From Thermoanaerobacterium sp. CMT5567-10 (lineage in GTDB: Bacteria > Bacillota > Thermoanaerobacteria > Thermoanaerobacterales > Thermoanaerobacteraceae): DNA of 64,000 bases. The DNA lies in NCBI RefSeq assembly GCF_030534315.2, contig NZ_CP130558.2, positions 1,912,501 through 1,976,500 of the forward strand, read 5' to 3'. The notes under the pieces are model-generated. The model saw nothing but the letters and a program-made list of their open reading frames with translations, ran no database searches and had not been told where the DNA came from. How positions within the stretch are numbered: the first letter of the stretch is position 1; every line of letters begins with the position of its first letter. A program made the position numbers and the translations under genes. Positions 60,302 to 64,000 of the stretch are shown piece after piece.

Positions 60302-62176
60302 ATGAAATATGATCAATTATCTAAAAAAATTATTGATGCAGTTGGTGGAGAGAAGAATGTGTTAAGCCTCTATCACTGTATGACGAGATTAAGATTTAAG
60401 CTAAAGGACATAAATAAAGCGAATAAAAAAGAGGTAGAAGCTATTGATGGTGTAATCAGTGTTATTGAAAGCAACGGTCAATTTCAAGTCGTAATTGGAA
60501 ATCATGTTGAAGAGGTATTTAAAAACATTTTGAGCCTTTACAACATTCAGAGTGCTATCAGTGAAAAACAAGAAGATCAAACAAAAAAAGGCAATATAGT
60601 TGGAAAGTTATTCAATGTAATGTCTTCTGTATTTACACCAATTATTCCGATATTAGCTGGTTCCGGTATGTTAAAGGCGCTATTGGTTATTCTAACAACT
60701 TATGCTGGCATGAGTAATACAGGCAGTACCTATAAAATTTTGACGGCAACAGGTAATAGTGTATTTTATTTCTTTCCAATTTTCATTGCTTTTTCAGCAG
60801 CTAAGACTTTTGGGGTAAATACATTTACAGCGGCCGCTATAATGGGAGCTTTGTTAGAACCAAACTTTACTTCTTTGATGAAAGCTACAGGTGATGTAAC
60901 GCATTTTTTTAATATTCCGGTTGTGTTAATGTCCTATAGTTCAACTGTTATACCCGCTATTTTAGCAATATGGGTTTATTCTTATGTAGAGAAGTTTTTA
61001 AAACGAGTTATTCCTAAAAATATAGAATTATTTACAATATCTTTTATTTCAATTTTGATTATGGTTCCGCTTACAGCAATTGTAATCGGACCAATTGGTG
61101 TTCACATAGGTAATGGGCTTGGTAGTGCAATCAAGTTTTTGAGCAGCAAGAGTGGATTTTTAACAGGAGCAATCATTGGTGCTGGTTGGACTTTCTTAGT
61201 TATGTTTGGCGTGCATTGGGGAATTGTACCTATTATGCTTAACAATCTTGCATTATATGGATTTGATACAATTCGTCCTGCTATTGCAACAGCAACCTTT
61301 GCGCAAGCAGGTGCAGCTTTTGGTGTATTCTTGAAATCGAGAAATAAGAAAACTAAATCCTTTGCAGTTTCAGCTATGTTGCCGGCTCTTTTAGGAGGTA
61401 TAACAGAGCCGATAGTATATGGTATTTCTGTGAAATACAAAAAACCGATGTATGCAGCAGTTATTAGTGGTGTTATTGCCGGTGGGTTTGTAGGTGCAAT
61501 GAAAACAACTGTAATGGTATACGTTTTTCCGGCTTTAACTACATTACCGGCATTTATGACTAATACATTTATATATTATATTATTGGTATTACTGTAGCT
61601 TTCTTCTTAACAGCGGTACTTACTTATTTTTTCGGAATTGATGAAAAGGATGAAACTGTCGGAAGTGAAACTTTATTAGAAAAAAACCAAAATATAAAGG
61701 TACAAAGCCATGATGAGATCAAACAATATGAAGTTATGGCACCTGTAAAAGGAAAAGTTATTCCACTTGCAAATGTAAATGATTCTGTTTTTTCAACAGG
61801 ATCTTTAGGAAAAGGCGTAGCAATTATTCCTGAGGAAGGAAGAATATATGCACCGGTTGATGGAGTAGTAACAGCATTATTTCCAACCGGGCATGCAGTT
61901 GGGCTAACTGCTAATGATGGAACTGAGGTTATGATTCATATTGGAATTGACACTATTCAATTAGAGGGTAAGTATTTTGAAGCAAAAATTAAACAAGGAG
62001 ATAAAGTTAAAAAAGGACAATTACTTATCACATTCGAAAAGGATAAAATCAAAGAAGCTGGTTATGATATTACAACAATAGTTATTATTACAAATAGTGA
62101 ACAATATTTAGATGTATTGGAAACAGAAGCTACATCTGTAACTAAGGATCAAGTGTTAATCAAAGCAATTAAATAA
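60302..62176 (+). CDS. bglP: Beta-glucoside PTS EIIBCA transporter
   Basis: One protein carries all three domains. EIIB (1-90) has its active cysteine in LYHCMTRLRF near residue 24, EIIC (about 105-460) has ten or so membrane segments and the GGITEPIVYGI loop, and EIIA (about 475-624) has the phosphohistidine in VMIHIGIDT near 546. It imports and 6-phosphorylates aryl-beta-glucosides or beta-linked disaccharides. AAAGGAG precedes the ATG. It is controlled by the RAT element upstream and followed by its 6-phospho-beta-glucosidase. Confidence 0.95.
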   Translation: MKYDQLSKKIIDAVGGEKNVLSLYHCMTRLRFKLKDINKANKKEVEAIDGVISVIESNGQFQVVIGNHVEEVFKNILSLYNIQSAISEKQEDQTKKGNIVGKLFNVMSSVFTPIIPILAGSGMLKALLVILTTYAGMSNTGSTYKILTATGNSVFYFFPIFIAFSAAKTFGVNTFTAAAIMGALLEPNFTSLMKATGDVTHFFNIPVVLMSYSSTVIPAILAIWVYSYVEKFLKRVIPKNIELFTISFISILIMVPLTAIVIGPIGVHIGNGLGSAIKFLSSKSGFLTGAIIGAGWTFLVMFGVHWGIVPIMLNNLALYGFDTIRPAIATATFAQAGAAFGVFLKSRNKKTKSFAVSAMLPALLGGITEPIVYGISVKYKKPMYAAVISGVIAGGFVGAMKTTVMVYVFPALTTLPAFMTNTFIYYIIGITVAFFLTAVLTYFFGIDEKDETVGSETLLEKNQNIKVQSHDEIKQYEVMAPVKGKVIPLANVNDSVFSTGSLGKGVAIIPEEGRIYAPVDGVVTALFPTGHAVGLTANDGTEVMIHIGIDTIQLEGKYFEAKIKQGDKVKKGQLLITFEKDKIKEAGYDITTIVIITNSEQYLDVLETEATSVTKDQVLIKAIK

Positions 62177-62226
62177 TATGAAAAGCCATATGGGTATGTA
62201 CCTATGAAAAATATTTTGATCAATAA

Positions 62227-63708
<1,482 letters not shown>

Positions 63709-64000
63709 TAAGTAGATTTGGCTAAAAGATGATTATTTTATGAATGCTATTCCGTCTGGTGTAGACCTATTATCCTTATTTGGGGTTGTAAGAAATCTAT
63801 ATTTCCAAAATCAGTAACAACCCCAATTGGGATAAAAGTTTTAAGACAGTTATAATGTATTGTGTCCATTACAGTACTGTTAACTTTTATTACAAATTTA
63901 TGTAAGATGTTTAAAATGCGTGGATCCAATTGTAGCCGTAGAGATATTTGTTTACACAATTAAATGCAACGAATGCGTTGGAAATTTTATGAGTGGCTTA
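63709..64000. other. Sequence after bglH to the window end
   Basis: No terminator or sure gene. A minus-strand frame at 63747-63959 (70 residues, including FIPIGVVTDFGNIDFLQPQ) looks protein-like but matches nothing I recognise and has no clear ribosome-binding site. Confidence 0.35.

Noticed and set aside
63747-63959. Minus-strand 70-residue frame at the window end
   Set aside because: It reads like protein but has no ribosome-binding site or family match; it might be a gene remnant, but I cannot support a call.

Overview
The window reads as chromosome of a low-GC, endospore-forming, flagellated thermophilic saccharolytic clostridium. The xylA-xylB-xylFGH-xylR block, the spoIID-spoIIQ-spoIIID-mbl order, the S-layer proteins and the UlaA-type PTS genes all point to a Thermoanaerobacterium-like organism (inference from protein resemblance; no marker RNA gene is present). 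I see no tRNA, rRNA or CRISPR array.

Layout. 1-7180: three secreted surface proteins, an IPT/TIG adhesin cut by the window edge and two SLH-domain proteins. 7238-12712: sporulation and cell-shape genes spoIID, spoIIQ, spoIIID and mbl, then flagellar rod genes flhO/flgF, flhP/flgG and a FlgJ-like rod-binding gene. 12901-14516: an ISLre2-type IS. 14640-27144: mostly housekeeping genes (fabZ, murJ, a DUF362 ferredoxin, pgeF, a chemoreceptor, asnB, an iron alcohol dehydrogenase, a NAGPA-type protein, an SGNH hydrolase). 27166-30608: a LysR regulator divergent from an Old Yellow Enzyme type reductase and an ABHD14-like hydrolase. 30725-39401: xylose isomerase, xylulokinase, the XylFGH ABC importer and the ROK repressor XylR. 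39544-44219: a beta-CASP nuclease-like protein, then KdgR, KdgA, KdgK and a frameshifted small gene. 44428-51103: a sugar PTS module made of a PRD/EIIB/EIIA activator, an atypical phosphofructokinase homologue, EIIB, UlaA-type EIIC, a TPR protein and a class II aldolase. 51726-53328: an ECF sigma/anti-sigma pair on the minus strand. 53528-56230: a second enoate-reductase-like gene with its TetR regulator. 56230-59940: a fragment of an ECF sigma gene and two more IS elements. 60111-63708: a beta-glucoside PTS and 6-phospho-beta-glucosidase operon under RAT-type antitermination.

How it fits together. Xylose enters through XylFGH and is converted by XylA and XylB to xylulose-5-phosphate, controlled by XylR at an operator in front of xylA. 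Uronate-derived 2-keto-3-deoxygluconate is phosphorylated by KdgK and cleaved by KdgA, under KdgR. Aryl- or beta-glucosides enter through BglP and are hydrolysed by the GH1 enzyme. The UlaA-type PTS module most likely imports an unidentified keto-sugar, phosphorylates it a second time with a PfkA-like kinase whose active site departs from the fructose-6-phosphate pattern, and cleaves the bisphosphate with a GatY/KbaY-like aldolase. This module is the best candidate here for an undescribed pathway.

Other points of note: a nearly identical 42-bp promoter in front of both xylA and kdgR, each followed by a different operator; tandem GAA-N4-TTC palindromes in front of the second reductase; three IS elements whose left ends can pair with their own transposase ribosome-binding sites; an apparent AUA start codon in the GH1 gene; and two uncharacterised structured leaders.
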